From assembly GCA_035533475.1 (NCBI GenBank), contig DATLTS010000051.1, positions 1 through 64,000 of the forward strand: DNA of 64,000 nucleotides, written 5' to 3'. Each line of letters begins with the position of its first letter. Position 1 is the first letter of the stretch. Made by a program: the position numbers and the translations under genes. The DNA comes from Mycobacteriales bacterium (GTDB taxonomy: Bacteria; Actinomycetota; Actinomycetes; DATLTS01). The notes under the pieces are model-generated. The model was given only the letters and a program-made list of their open reading frames with translations. It ran no database searches and was not told the DNA's origin. Positions 26,361 through 34,437 of the stretch are shown here, in pieces.

Positions 26361-27598
26361 CAGCGCAGCGGCCCGCGGGCCAGCCGGGCGCCGCTGAACG
26401 CCCAGCGGGCCGAGGGCGGGAAGAAGTTGCGGTAGGTGAGCCGGGCGTGCCCCGGGGGCGTGACGGCGCTGCCGCCGCGCAGCACGTGCTGGCTGACCAT
26501 GAACTTGCCGTTGTACTCGCCGACCGCCCCGCGGGCCGGCTGGAACCCCGGGTAGGGCAGGTAGGCCGAGCCGGTCCACTCCCACACGTAACCGGCGCCG
26601 GCCGGTGCGGCCGCCTCCCACTCGAACTCGGTGGGCAGCCGGGCCCCCGACCAGCGGGCGTAGGCGTCCGCCTCGTAGTAGCTGATGTGGCAGACCGGCT
26701 CGTCGGTGGCGACCGGGCGGGGGCCGCCGAGGGTGAACAGCTGCCACTCGCCGGCGTCCTCGAACCAGTACAGCGGCGCCGTCCAACCCTGGTCGAGCAC
26801 GGTCGCCCACCCGTCGGAGAGCCACAGTTCCGGGCGGCGGTACCCGCCGTCGGCGACGAAGGCCAGCCAGTCGCCGCAGGACACCGGCCGGTCGGCCAGC
26901 GCGAACGGCTCCAGCAGCACCCGGTGGCGCGGGGTCTCGTTGTCGAAGCAGAAGCCGTCCCCCGCGTGGCCGATCGCGGCGACGCCGCCCGGATGCTCGA
27001 CCCAGCGCGCGGCCCGGTCGAGCGTGCCGGCCCGGTGCGGAACGTCGCGGTAGGCGGGGCGCATCACGTTGAGCGACAGCGCGTGCTTGATGTCCATCAG
27101 CAGCAGCTCCTGGTGCTGCTGCTCGTGGTTGAGGCCCAGCTCGGTCAGCTCCGCTAGCCCCCCGGCCAGCGGAGCGGCGAGCAGGTCGCGCATCGCCCGG
27201 TCGACGTGTTCCCGGTAGGCGGCGACCTCCGCGATCCCGGGGCGGGAGATCACACCGCGCTGCGGGCGCGGCTGGCGGGGCCCGACCGCCTCGTAGTAGG
27301 AGTTGAACAGGTAGCCGAATGCCGGGTCGAACGGCCGGTAGCCCTCCCGCGGCTCGAGCAGGAACGTCTCGAAGAACCAGCTGGTATGGCCGCGATGCCA
27401 TTTCGTGGGGCTGGTGTCCGGCATCGACTGCACGGTCTGGTCCTCGGCCGAGAGCGGGGCGGCGAGCAACTCGGTTTGGGCACGCACGGCCCGGTAGCGC
27501 TCCGCCCAGCTCGCCGTCGGACCGGGGTCGCCGCCGCTGTCGTTCAGGGAGATCGCGAGATCTGGAGCTGCGACCTGTGGCTGCGAGGTCACGGACAC
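26360..27598 (-). CDS. egtB: Hercynine oxygenase (ergothioneine biosynthesis)
   Basis: A 412-residue EgtB, the iron enzyme that joins hercynine to gamma-glutamylcysteine (or cysteine) and oxidises sulfur. The N-terminal DinB-like part has KWHRGHTSWFFETF (66-79) and LNHEQQHQELLLMD (156-169). His71, His158 and His162 are the likely iron ligands by family comparison. The C-terminal FGE-sulfatase-like domain has VCHISYYEADAYARW, RLPTEFEWEAA and VLRGGSAVTPP. The GTG start at 27598 sits seven bases after a TAGCGT -10-like box (27606-27611 on the minus strand), so the message may be leaderless and independent of the upstream acetyltransferase gene. Confidence 0.95.
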   Translation of the reverse strand: MSVTSQPQVAAPDLAISLNDSGGDPGPTASWAERYRAVRAQTELLAAPLSAEDQTVQSMPDTSPTKWHRGHTSWFFETFLLEPREGYRPFDPAFGYLFNSYYEAVGPRQPRPQRGVISRPGIAEVAAYREHVDRAMRDLLAAPLAGGLAELTELGLNHEQQHQELLLMDIKHALSLNVMRPAYRDVPHRAGTLDRAARWVEHPGGVAAIGHAGDGFCFDNETPRHRVLLEPFALADRPVSCGDWLAFVADGGYRRPELWLSDGWATVLDQGWTAPLYWFEDAGEWQLFTLGGPRPVATDEPVCHISYYEADAYARWSGARLPTEFEWEAAAPAGAGYVWEWTGSAYLPYPGFQPARGAVGEYNGKFMVSQHVLRGGSAVTPPGHARLTYRNFFPPSARWAFSGARLARGPLR

Positions 27599-27608
27599 CC
27601 TTCGAACG

Positions 27609-28157
27609 CTACCCGCCCGGGGGGTGTTCGATGCCTACCGGATGCGGTTCAGGCCGGGCTTCCAGCTCGACGAGCATCCGGGTGTTGCCCAGGGTGTTCG
27701 GCTTGACCCGTTCCAGGTCGAGGAATTCGGCGACCCCCTCGTCGTAGGAGCGCAGCAGCTCGGCGTAGACCTCGGACTCCACCGGCGCGCCGTCGGTGAC
27801 CCGAAACCCGTGCCGGCCGAAGAAGTCCACCTCGAAGGTCAGGCAGAAAACCCGCCGGATCCCGAGCTCCCGGGCGGTGTCGAGCAGCCGCTCGAGCAGG
27901 GCGTGCCCGACCCCGCGGCCCCTGGCCTCGGGGGCGACGGCGAGGGTCCGGATCTCGGCGAGGTCCTGCCACATCACGTGCAGCGCCCCGCAGCCCGCGA
28001 TCCCGGGTCCGGACGCCGGTTCGGCCACCCAGAACTCCTGGATGTCCTCGTAGAGGGTGACCGTCGCCTTGTCCAGCAGGATCCGCCGGCCGGCATAGGT
28101 GTCGACCAGCGCCCGGATCGCCGCCACGTCCTCGGTTCGGGCCCGGCGGATTCGCAC
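27609..28157 (-). CDS. GNAT acetyltransferase, ArgA-like amino-acid N-acetyltransferase
   Basis: About 182 residues with a GNAT fold. The acetyl-CoA loop reads LAVAPEARGRGVGHALLERLL (V-x5-R-G-x-G). AIRALVDTYAGRRILLDKATVTLYEDIQEFWVAE at the N-terminus and FFGRHGFRV near residue 120 resemble the short, stand-alone N-acetylglutamate synthase of actinobacteria, which starts arginine synthesis. No arginine gene is adjacent. GTG at 28157 is preferred; a TTG at 28190 would add 11 residues and overlap the DUF4012 gene. A low-complexity Pro/Glu tail ends the protein. Confidence 0.8.
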   Translation of the reverse strand: MRIRRARTEDVAAIRALVDTYAGRRILLDKATVTLYEDIQEFWVAEPASGPGIAGCGALHVMWQDLAEIRTLAVAPEARGRGVGHALLERLLDTARELGIRRVFCLTFEVDFFGRHGFRVTDGAPVESEVYAELLRSYDEGVAEFLDLERVKPNTLGNTRMLVELEARPEPHPVGIEHPPGG

Positions 28158-28182
28158 GAGGGCGGAACCTACCCCGGTCCGG

Positions 28183-29898
28183 TCAGCCAACGGCCACCGT
28201 CAGCGTGGACACGCTCGTCCACGGTCGGTCGATCGAGGGCAGCGGGGCGTGCAGGCGGACCCCGGACTGGGCGGAGAACCGGACCACGAGCTGCGCCGGG
28301 TACACCGTCGGTTGCGGCACGAGCAGCAGCCGGTAGCTCCCGCCGGTGATCGCGACGGTGTAGGACAGGCTCAGCGTGACGCTCGCGCCGCGGGGGAGGA
28401 CCACCTCGGTCAGCAGCTGCTGGCCGCCGTCGAGCGGCTCGACCTCCCCGCGGCCGGGGACCCCGTCGACGGAGAACCCGGTCACCCGGGCGGAGCCACC
28501 GAAAGCCAACCCGACCAGCTCGCTGAGCCGCCCCGGATGCAGCGGTCCGGCTACGTAGCTGCCGAGGGCGGCGGGGGCGTCGTTATGCAGATGAAAGGTT
28601 TCGAAGACCTCCGCCTGTCCTTTACCGAGAACGACCTGCACGTCGAGCGTGCGGCGGGCGTAGTAGTCGAGCTTGTTGCCGTGCATCGGGCTGTCCCCGA
28701 GGTTGTCCACCGTCGCCATCGCGATGTCGCCCCCCGCGGGGTCGACCGCCCCGGCGGCGCCGGCGTCGACCAGCTCCGCCTCGGCGGCGGGGTCGGCGCT
28801 CCACAGCACGATGTGCCGCCCGGCGACCTGCGCGGCGAGGGTCAGGATGAGGCTGAGCGTCGGGGGCCGGCCGAGCAGCGTGCGGACCACCCCGCCAGCG
28901 GCCCGTTCGAGCCCGACCCGCCGGGCCTGCTGCTGCGCGGGGTCGACCGGGACCGGGCCGTAGCTTTGCACCAGCAGGTCGTAGGCCAGCTCCGGGCCGG
29001 TCACCCGGTGCCCGTCGGGGAGCAGCACCGTGGACCCGGTGCTGCCGACGATCGCCGCCATCGCCGGCACGTCGAGCAGCACGACCGCGTCGGGCCGCAC
29101 GCCGAGGCTGCGCTGGGTCAACCCGGCCAGCACCGTGGCGCTGTCCGGGACGCTCGGGGAGAAGTTGGCGTTCGTCCAGATCGTGGTGTTCGCGCCGAAC
29201 CCGCCGTAGGAGCGCAGGTAGTCCGCCGGGGCGGGGACCGACGTGGCGTAGGACGGCGACCTGGACAGGCTGGACGTGACGTCGCGGAACGCGCCGACCG
29301 TCAGCCGGCCGCTGCTGCTGTGCGCCAGCGCGACCGTCGAGACGAGGCCGCCGGTGCCGCGGATCTCGGCGTTGTTCTCCAGTCCCAGCAGCAGGGTGCG
29401 CGGGCCGCCGGCCCCGAGCAGGTCGCCGAGCGCGGCGGTCATCGCGGTGGCCCGGCGCAGGCCGGCGTCGGCGCCGGCGACCCGGCCGCGGGCCGAGCTG
29501 ACCGCGGACCCGACGAACCAGGGGGTGAACGAGGTCTGGACCCGGTCCAGCCGGTCGAGCGCGCCGGCCACCGCGAGCTCGGAGCCCGCCAGGTCGGTGT
29601 GCAGGCGGTCGAGCCGGGTCAGGTCGATCCGGCCGGCGGTGCCGAGGTGCTCGGTGTCCGCGGCCAGCGTTCGGCTCGCGGACAGCAGCGAGACGAATGC
29701 GGTGCCGACCGCGCGTTCGGCTACTACGGAGCGCCCGAGCAGCGGGACGTCACCGACCAGCCGGGGTCCGACAGCCGAGAGCAGGCCGAGCGCCGACTGG
29801 GCGGAGCGCAGGTCGGCGGCGAGCCGGGGCAGCGTCTGCGCGACGCCGACGTGCTCGCCGGCCGCGAGGTTGCGCAGATCGTCCCGCACCGCGGTCAA
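28183..29898 (-). CDS. DUF4012 domain protein, probably membrane-anchored
   Basis: 571 residues from the TTG at 29898. The DUF4012 core includes TLLLGLENNAEIRGTGGLVSTVALA and VVLLDVPAMAAIVGSTG. The C-terminal part is beta-rich and extracellular-looking. Upstream of 29898 the same frame stays open for another 65 codons. It encodes five Pro-Glu-Pro-Gly repeats, a basic stretch (SRSRRRRLLRP) and a hydrophobic helix (AVALLVVAACGLLAWAAV), which is the N-terminal membrane anchor normal for this family. That stretch contains no ATG, GTG or TTG. The only sensible start is a CTG at 30093 overlapping the stop of the LPXTG gene. The true protein is therefore probably 636 residues. Proteins of this family often occur in polysaccharide loci; their function is not established. 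Confidence 0.75.
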   Translation of the reverse strand: MTAVRDDLRNLAAGEHVGVAQTLPRLAADLRSAQSALGLLSAVGPRLVGDVPLLGRSVVAERAVGTAFVSLLSASRTLAADTEHLGTAGRIDLTRLDRLHTDLAGSELAVAGALDRLDRVQTSFTPWFVGSAVSSARGRVAGADAGLRRATAMTAALGDLLGAGGPRTLLLGLENNAEIRGTGGLVSTVALAHSSSGRLTVGAFRDVTSSLSRSPSYATSVPAPADYLRSYGGFGANTTIWTNANFSPSVPDSATVLAGLTQRSLGVRPDAVVLLDVPAMAAIVGSTGSTVLLPDGHRVTGPELAYDLLVQSYGPVPVDPAQQQARRVGLERAAGGVVRTLLGRPPTLSLILTLAAQVAGRHIVLWSADPAAEAELVDAGAAGAVDPAGGDIAMATVDNLGDSPMHGNKLDYYARRTLDVQVVLGKGQAEVFETFHLHNDAPAALGSYVAGPLHPGRLSELVGLAFGGSARVTGFSVDGVPGRGEVEPLDGGQQLLTEVVLPRGASVTLSLSYTVAITGGSYRLLLVPQPTVYPAQLVVRFSAQSGVRLHAPLPSIDRPWTSVSTLTVAVG

Positions 29899-30019
29899 CC
29901 GGTCGCGGACGATGACCGCGTCGACGGCGGCCCAGGCCAGCAGCCCGCACGCGGCGACGACGAGGAGGGCGACCGCGGGTCGGAGCAGGCGTCGACGGCG
30001 CGACCGGGACCCGGGCCGT

Positions 30020-30094
30020 CCCGGCTCGAGCCGTCCCGGCTCGGTCAGGCCCGGCTCGGGCAGTCCCGGCTCCGGCTGTCCCGGCTCGGTCAGG
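30020..30094 (-). repeat. Five 15-bp tandem repeats encoding an EPG-rich linker
   Basis: Five units starting CCCGGCTC on the plus strand, at 30020, 30035, 30050, 30065 and 30080. Read on the minus strand in the DUF4012 frame they encode LTEPG, QPEPG, LPEPG, LTEPG and RLEPG. The array lies between the stop of the LPXTG gene and the predicted anchor helix of the DUF4012 protein, so it is most likely coding. Confidence 0.75.
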
Positions 30095-30386
30095 CGGCGG
30101 CGCGCCGGCGTCGGCCGGCGACGATCATCAGGGTGCCACCACCGAGGGCCACCCCGCCGGCCAGCGACATCAGCGCGACGTCCGCGCCGGTGAACGGCAG
30201 CGCGAAGTGCTCACCGAGCACGACGGTCGGGGGGGTCGCCTTGTGGAACTGCTTGCCCTGGACCTGCGGGCAATTCTGGCTGTACGCCTCGCAGGTTCCG
30301 CCGGCGGCCTGGGCTGCGACGGCGGGCGCGATGCTCAGCCCGATCGCAAGGGCTGCGACCGCAGTCGCTCTCGGCAGCCGGACCAT
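30090..30386 (-). CDS. Small LPXTG-type cell-wall-anchored protein
   Basis: A 98-residue protein. Residues 1-28 are a signal peptide (RLPRATAVAALAIGLSIAPAVAAQA). The mature part is about 30 residues with two cysteines (GTCEAYSQNCPQ) that could form a disulfide. It ends in a sortase signal: LPFTG, a hydrophobic helix (VALMSLAGGVALGGGTLMIVA) and RRRRAAA. ATG at 30386 has GAGGGG upstream. The mature peptide is too small to be an enzyme; it may be a surface tether or signal. A CTG of the next frame overlaps its stop, suggesting coupling to the DUF4012 gene. Confidence 0.85.
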   Translation of the reverse strand: MVRLPRATAVAALAIGLSIAPAVAAQAAGGTCEAYSQNCPQVQGKQFHKATPPTVVLGEHFALPFTGADVALMSLAGGVALGGGTLMIVAGRRRRAAA

Positions 30387-30487
30387 CGGACGTCCCCTCG
30401 TTGTAGTGGAACAGAGTGTGACGGATTTTTCGACCGGCGGCAAGTGCTTCCTAGGTTCTGCCCGTGACTGGCGGAGCGAAACTCGTC

Positions 30488-30511
30488 ACGCTCCGGATAA
30501 TTACGGAGCGT
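30488..30511. promoter_or_regulatory. Palindrome in the divergent LPXTG / phosphoglycosyltransferase intergenic region
   Basis: ACGCTCCG (30488-30495), an eight-base A/T-rich centre GATAATTA, then CGGAGCGT (30504-30511): a perfect 8-bp inverted repeat. It sits in the 300-base gap between the LPXTG gene (start 30386, minus) and the exopolysaccharide-initiating gene (start 30687, plus). The form suits a dimeric repressor site or a hairpin. No other gene was seen in 30387-30686. Confidence 0.45.
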
Positions 30512-30686
30512 AAAGCGGGGTAAAGACGCCTTATCGGGCGATCGACGAGACAACCCGGCTGACTGTGAGTAACCTTCCGCTTACCTGGTCGTTCTCACTG
30601 ACAGTAGGGCGCGTCACGTCCCCACGCTCCGCTGTCGCGGTCAGTGACCGACCTCATCTGGCTGGAAGGTAGGGGGTGCGCTGCTC

Positions 30687-32120
30687 GTGAGTGTTATCAG
30701 TCGCGAGGAGAACGTCGGCTTCGCGCTTGCTCTCGCGCCGGTGGAACGGCGGATCGAGGGGCTGCTCCAGGCCCGCGAACAGCTGCGCGGTCGGGCGCTG
30801 CGCTACGGCGTCAGCCCGTTCCTGGTTGCGGTCGACCTGCTCGCCGTCGTCGTAGCCGGTGCGCTCACCGTCGCGCCGCTCCAGTCGGTCGGTGTCCTCG
30901 CCGTGGCGACGCTCGTCGTGTACGGCCTCGGCGGCCTGTACCGGTCGCGCCTCACCCTGTCGCTGCTCGATGACCTGCCCGTTCTCGTCGCGCGCGGACT
31001 GGCCGCCGGGGCCATCGCGCTCGCCGTCGACGTCGCCCGCAACGGCCGGGCCGTGCATGCGGGGCTGCTCGGCACCACCGCGGTCTTCGTGGTGGCCGCG
31101 GCGCTCGCCCGCACCGTTGCCTACACCGTCGTCCGCCAGGTCCGCAGGAACGGCTTCGTGGCGCACCCGACGCTCGTGCTCGGTGCCGGACAGATCGGCG
31201 GCCAGCTCGCCGAGACCCTGCTCGAGCACCCGGAGTACGGCCTGCTCCCGGTCGGCTTCCTCGACTCCGATCCGCTGCTGGGCGAGTCGCAGCGGCCGGT
31301 GCCGTTGCTCGGCGGCTACGACGAGCTGGCTCGGGTGATCCACGAGTTCTCGGTCCGCGAGGTCATCATCGCCTTCTCCGGCCAGCGCGAGTCGAACATG
31401 ATCGACATGTTGCGTACCTGCGACCGGCTCAAGTGCGAGATCTTCTTCGTCCCCCGGCTCTTCGAGATGCACAGCGCGGGCGGGCAGGGGATGGACACGG
31501 TTTGGGGCCTGCCGCTGGTCCGGATGCGCCGGGCCGCGTACCGCTCGGCTTCGTGGCGGGCGAAGCGGCTCTTCGACGTCGTCGCCGCGGCCGTCGCGCT
31601 CACCGTCGCCGCCCCGCTCATGGGGCTGATCGCCCTCGCGGTCCGCTCCGACAGCGGGCGGGGGGTGCTGTTCCGCCAGGAGCGGGTCGGCGTCGACGGC
31701 CGCCGGTTCCAGGTCTACAAGTTCCGCACGCTGCGCCCGGTCGACGACGAGGAGTCGGCTACCCGGTGGAGTGTCGTCGGGGATCACCGGATGGGGCGGG
31801 TCGGACGGTTCCTCCGGCGCAGCTCGCTCGACGAGCTCCCGCAGCTCTGGAACGTGCTGACCGGGGACATGAGCCTGGTCGGTCCGCGCCCGGAGCGGCC
31901 GTTCTTCGCCGCCGAGTTCGCCCGCTCGCTGCCCCGCTACGTCCACCGCAACCGGGTTCCGGCCGGCCTGACCGGATACGCCCAGGTGCACGGTCTGCGT
32001 GGCGACACGTCGATCGCCGACCGGGCGCGGTTCGACAACTACTACGTCGAGAACTGGTCGCTGTGGCTCGACGTGAAGATCATCCTTCGGACCGCGATGT
32101 CGGCCGCCCGCGGCGGCTGA
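30687..32120 (+). CDS. Polyprenyl-phosphate glycosyl-1-phosphate transferase (exopolysaccharide initiation)
   Basis: A 477-residue membrane enzyme that starts glycan synthesis by moving a sugar-1-phosphate onto undecaprenyl phosphate. The N-terminal part has four hydrophobic segments (about 35-150). The middle is a Rossmann-like CoA-binding-type region (HPTLVLGAGQIGGQLAETLLEHPEYG). The C-terminal catalytic module has KRLFDVVAAAVAL...APLM, FRQERVGVDGRRFQVYKFRTL, SLDELPQLWNVLTGDMSLVG followed by PRPE, and PGLTGYAQV-like PAGLTGYAQV. The GTG start has AGGGGG upstream. It is the first gene of the second glycan locus. Its last 41 bases overlap the convergent GT4 gene. Confidence 0.93.
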   Translation: MSVISREENVGFALALAPVERRIEGLLQAREQLRGRALRYGVSPFLVAVDLLAVVVAGALTVAPLQSVGVLAVATLVVYGLGGLYRSRLTLSLLDDLPVLVARGLAAGAIALAVDVARNGRAVHAGLLGTTAVFVVAAALARTVAYTVVRQVRRNGFVAHPTLVLGAGQIGGQLAETLLEHPEYGLLPVGFLDSDPLLGESQRPVPLLGGYDELARVIHEFSVREVIIAFSGQRESNMIDMLRTCDRLKCEIFFVPRLFEMHSAGGQGMDTVWGLPLVRMRRAAYRSASWRAKRLFDVVAAAVALTVAAPLMGLIALAVRSDSGRGVLFRQERVGVDGRRFQVYKFRTLRPVDDEESATRWSVVGDHRMGRVGRFLRRSSLDELPQLWNVLTGDMSLVGPRPERPFFAAEFARSLPRYVHRNRVPAGLTGYAQVHGLRGDTSIADRARFDNYYVENWSLWLDVKIILRTAMSAARGG

Positions 32121-33225
32121 CCGGGGGCGGGCCGCGCCGCTCGTCGAGGACGGTGGTGACCAGCGCGTTCATCTGCTCGAAGGTGACCTGCTCGTCGAGG
32201 TGGGCCGCGGCGAACGCGGCGGTTCCGGCCCGCTCGGTTTCCACCAGTGCCGGCTCGGCCAGCCGCCGCGCGACCGCGTCGACGAGTGACGCGGTCCCGG
32301 CGGGCACGACCGCGCCGCGCTGGCTCCCCCCGAGGATCTCGCGGACCCCGGCCACATCGGTGGCGACGATGCTCGAGCCGGTCGCGCAGGCCTCGAGCAG
32401 CGCGAGCGAGAGCCCCTCCCACCGGGATGGGAAGACGACCACGTCGGCCGCGGCGTACCAGGACCGCACGTCGTCGGTGGCGCCGACGTGGCGGACACCC
32501 TCGCCCGGTGCGCGGAACTCCCCGCCGCCGACTAGCTCCAGCCGCGCCCCGGGGACCCGCTGGCGGACCCGCGGCCAGGCCGCGGCCAGCAGATCCTGGC
32601 CCTTCTGTGCCGCGATCCGCCCGACGCACACGGCGAGCGGGCCGGCGCTGAGCCCGAGCGCGGCCCGGGCCGCGAGCCGTTCCTCGGCGGTCGCTGGCGG
32701 GAACCGGGCCAGGTCGACCCCGTTGCGCACCACCGCGAACCGGGATCGCACCCCGGCGCGCTCCGCGAGCTCGCGTTCGGCCTCGGACACGCACACCACC
32801 CGGTCGGCCCACCTGCCCGCCCATCGCTCCCAGCCGCGGGTTGCCGGCGCGAGCGCCCCGCCGACCGCGAGCCAGGACCAGCCGTGCGGCTGGAACAGCG
32901 TCGCGGTCCGCCCGCGCAGCGCCAGGCGACCGGCCAGCCCGGCCGTGGACGAATGCAGGTGCACCAGATCCGGGACCCGCTCGCGCAGCACCGCCGACAG
33001 CGCGGCGACCTCCCCGGCCAGCCGGCGCGACGGCCCGCGCCCCGCCGACCAGGCCAGCCGAGGTATTCCGCGCCGGTCCAGCTCGCCGCCCAGCGGCTCA
33101 CCGGACGGGCAGGCGACCGCCACCTCCACGCCGCGCCGGGCCTGGTCCCCGGCCAGGCGCGCGACGTAGGCCGCGACCCCGCCGTCGGTGGGTTGCGCCA
33201 CGTGGACAACCCGGGGTGTCGGCAC
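32080..33225 (-). CDS. GT4 family glycosyltransferase
   Basis: A 381-residue GT-B enzyme: VVHVAQPTDGGVAAYVARLAG at the N-terminus, LVHLHSSTAGLAGRLA, RVVCVSEAERELAE, then VCVGRIAAQKGQDLLAAA and FPSRWEGLSLALLEACATG (the E-x7-E nucleotide-sugar site). GTG at 33225 is chosen; a second in-frame GTG at 33234 would add three residues. Frames extending further upstream enter the divergent GT4 gene. It adds one sugar to the repeat unit. Confidence 0.88.
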   Translation of the reverse strand: MPTPRVVHVAQPTDGGVAAYVARLAGDQARRGVEVAVACPSGEPLGGELDRRGIPRLAWSAGRGPSRRLAGEVAALSAVLRERVPDLVHLHSSTAGLAGRLALRGRTATLFQPHGWSWLAVGGALAPATRGWERWAGRWADRVVCVSEAERELAERAGVRSRFAVVRNGVDLARFPPATAEERLAARAALGLSAGPLAVCVGRIAAQKGQDLLAAAWPRVRQRVPGARLELVGGGEFRAPGEGVRHVGATDDVRSWYAAADVVVFPSRWEGLSLALLEACATGSSIVATDVAGVREILGGSQRGAVVPAGTASLVDAVARRLAEPALVETERAGTAAFAAAHLDEQVTFEQMNALVTTVLDERRGPPPVSRRGRPTSRSEG

Positions 33226-33300
33226 GGAACGCACGTTATCGACCGGCACGGCCCCGTCCCGGAGGTAGCGTCGTTCGGACCCGAGCGAAAGGTCGAACGG

Positions 33301-34437
33301 ATGTCGCAGGACGGCTCGCCGGTCGATGCGCCGGTCCGGGTCCTGCACGTCCTCGCCGGCGCCGGCGTCGGGGGGACCGAGCGGCAGCTGCTGCTCCTGC
33401 TGCCCCGGCTGGCCGGGCTGATCGACACCCGCCTGGTCATCATTCGCGGGGGGCGGCTCGCGGCCGACTTCGCCCGGGCGGTGCCGACCGAGCTGATCCC
33501 CAAACACGGCAAGGTGGACCCGGTGTTCCTGGCCCGCCTGGTCGCGGCGGTGCGCCGCCAGGCCCCGGACGTGCTCCAGACCTGGGGGACCACGGCCAAC
33601 GTCTGGGGGGCCGCGGCGGCCCGGCTGGCCGGTGTGCCCCACCTGGTGGTCACCGAAGGCGCCCTCGACGAGTGGAAGGGGCGCCTGCACCGCCGGGTCG
33701 ACGCCCGGGTCTACCGCTGGGCGGACCGGGTGGTGACCAACTCGGCCGCGGTCCGCAGCTTCCTCGCCGTCGGCAACGGCGGGACCCGATTCGAGGTGAT
33801 CCCGAACGGGGTCGTCGTGCCGGCCGAGGTCGGGCGCGGCGAGCGGGTTGCTGGACAGGTGGTGTACCTCGGCCGGCTGCATCCGGTGAAGGGCGCGGAC
33901 CTCCTCGTCGAGGCGATGCCTAGCGTGCTGCGCGCCGTCCCGAACGCCCGCTGCCGGCTGGCCGGACCGGCCGAGCAGCCGGTGGAGCGGGAGTTCGCGG
34001 GGTCGCTGCGTGCCCGGGTCGCCGAGCTCGGGCTCACCGAGCGGATCGAGTTCGTCGGCCCGGTCAGCGACCCCACCGGGCTGCTCGGCGCGGCCGCGGT
34101 CGTCGTGGTCCCGTCCCGCAGCGAGGGATCCCCGAACGTCGTCTACGAGGCGATGGCGCAGGCCGCGCCGCTGGTGGCGACCGCCGTCGGCGGGACCGCC
34201 GAACTGTTGGCGCACGGCGAGACCGGGCTGCTGGTCCGGCCCGGGGACCCGCAGGAGCTCGCCGCCGCCATCGTGGCGTGCCTCACCGATCCGCGGGCGG
34301 CAACCGCCCGGGCGCAGTCCGCGCGCGCCATGGCGGCAGCGAAGTTCGACATCGACGTCGTGGCCGGGCTTTGGGCCGCGCTGTATCGCGACGTCACCGC
34401 CGTCCCGTCGGCATCGATCCCCGGAGCCGGGCCGTGA
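33301..34437 (+). CDS. GT4 family glycosyltransferase
   Basis: A 378-residue GT-B enzyme: VLHVLAGAGVGGTERQLLLLLPRLAG, QTWGTTANVWG, VVTNSAAVRSFL, VVYLGRLHPVKGADLLVEAM and VVPSRSEGSPNVVYEAMAQAAPLVAT. ATG at 33301 follows a purine-rich GAGCGAAAGG stretch. It overlaps the next gene, the polymerase, by four bases (GTGA) and starts a five-gene-coupled run to 37806. Confidence 0.9.
   Translation: MSQDGSPVDAPVRVLHVLAGAGVGGTERQLLLLLPRLAGLIDTRLVIIRGGRLAADFARAVPTELIPKHGKVDPVFLARLVAAVRRQAPDVLQTWGTTANVWGAAAARLAGVPHLVVTEGALDEWKGRLHRRVDARVYRWADRVVTNSAAVRSFLAVGNGGTRFEVIPNGVVVPAEVGRGERVAGQVVYLGRLHPVKGADLLVEAMPSVLRAVPNARCRLAGPAEQPVEREFAGSLRARVAELGLTERIEFVGPVSDPTGLLGAAAVVVVPSRSEGSPNVVYEAMAQAAPLVATAVGGTAELLAHGETGLLVRPGDPQELAAAIVACLTDPRAATARAQSARAMAAAKFDIDVVAGLWAALYRDVTAVPSASIPGAGP

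Noticed and set aside
28099-30513. Long plus-strand open frame over the DUF4012, LPXTG and acetyltransferase region
   Set aside because: It covers three recognisable minus-strand proteins and has no family motif.
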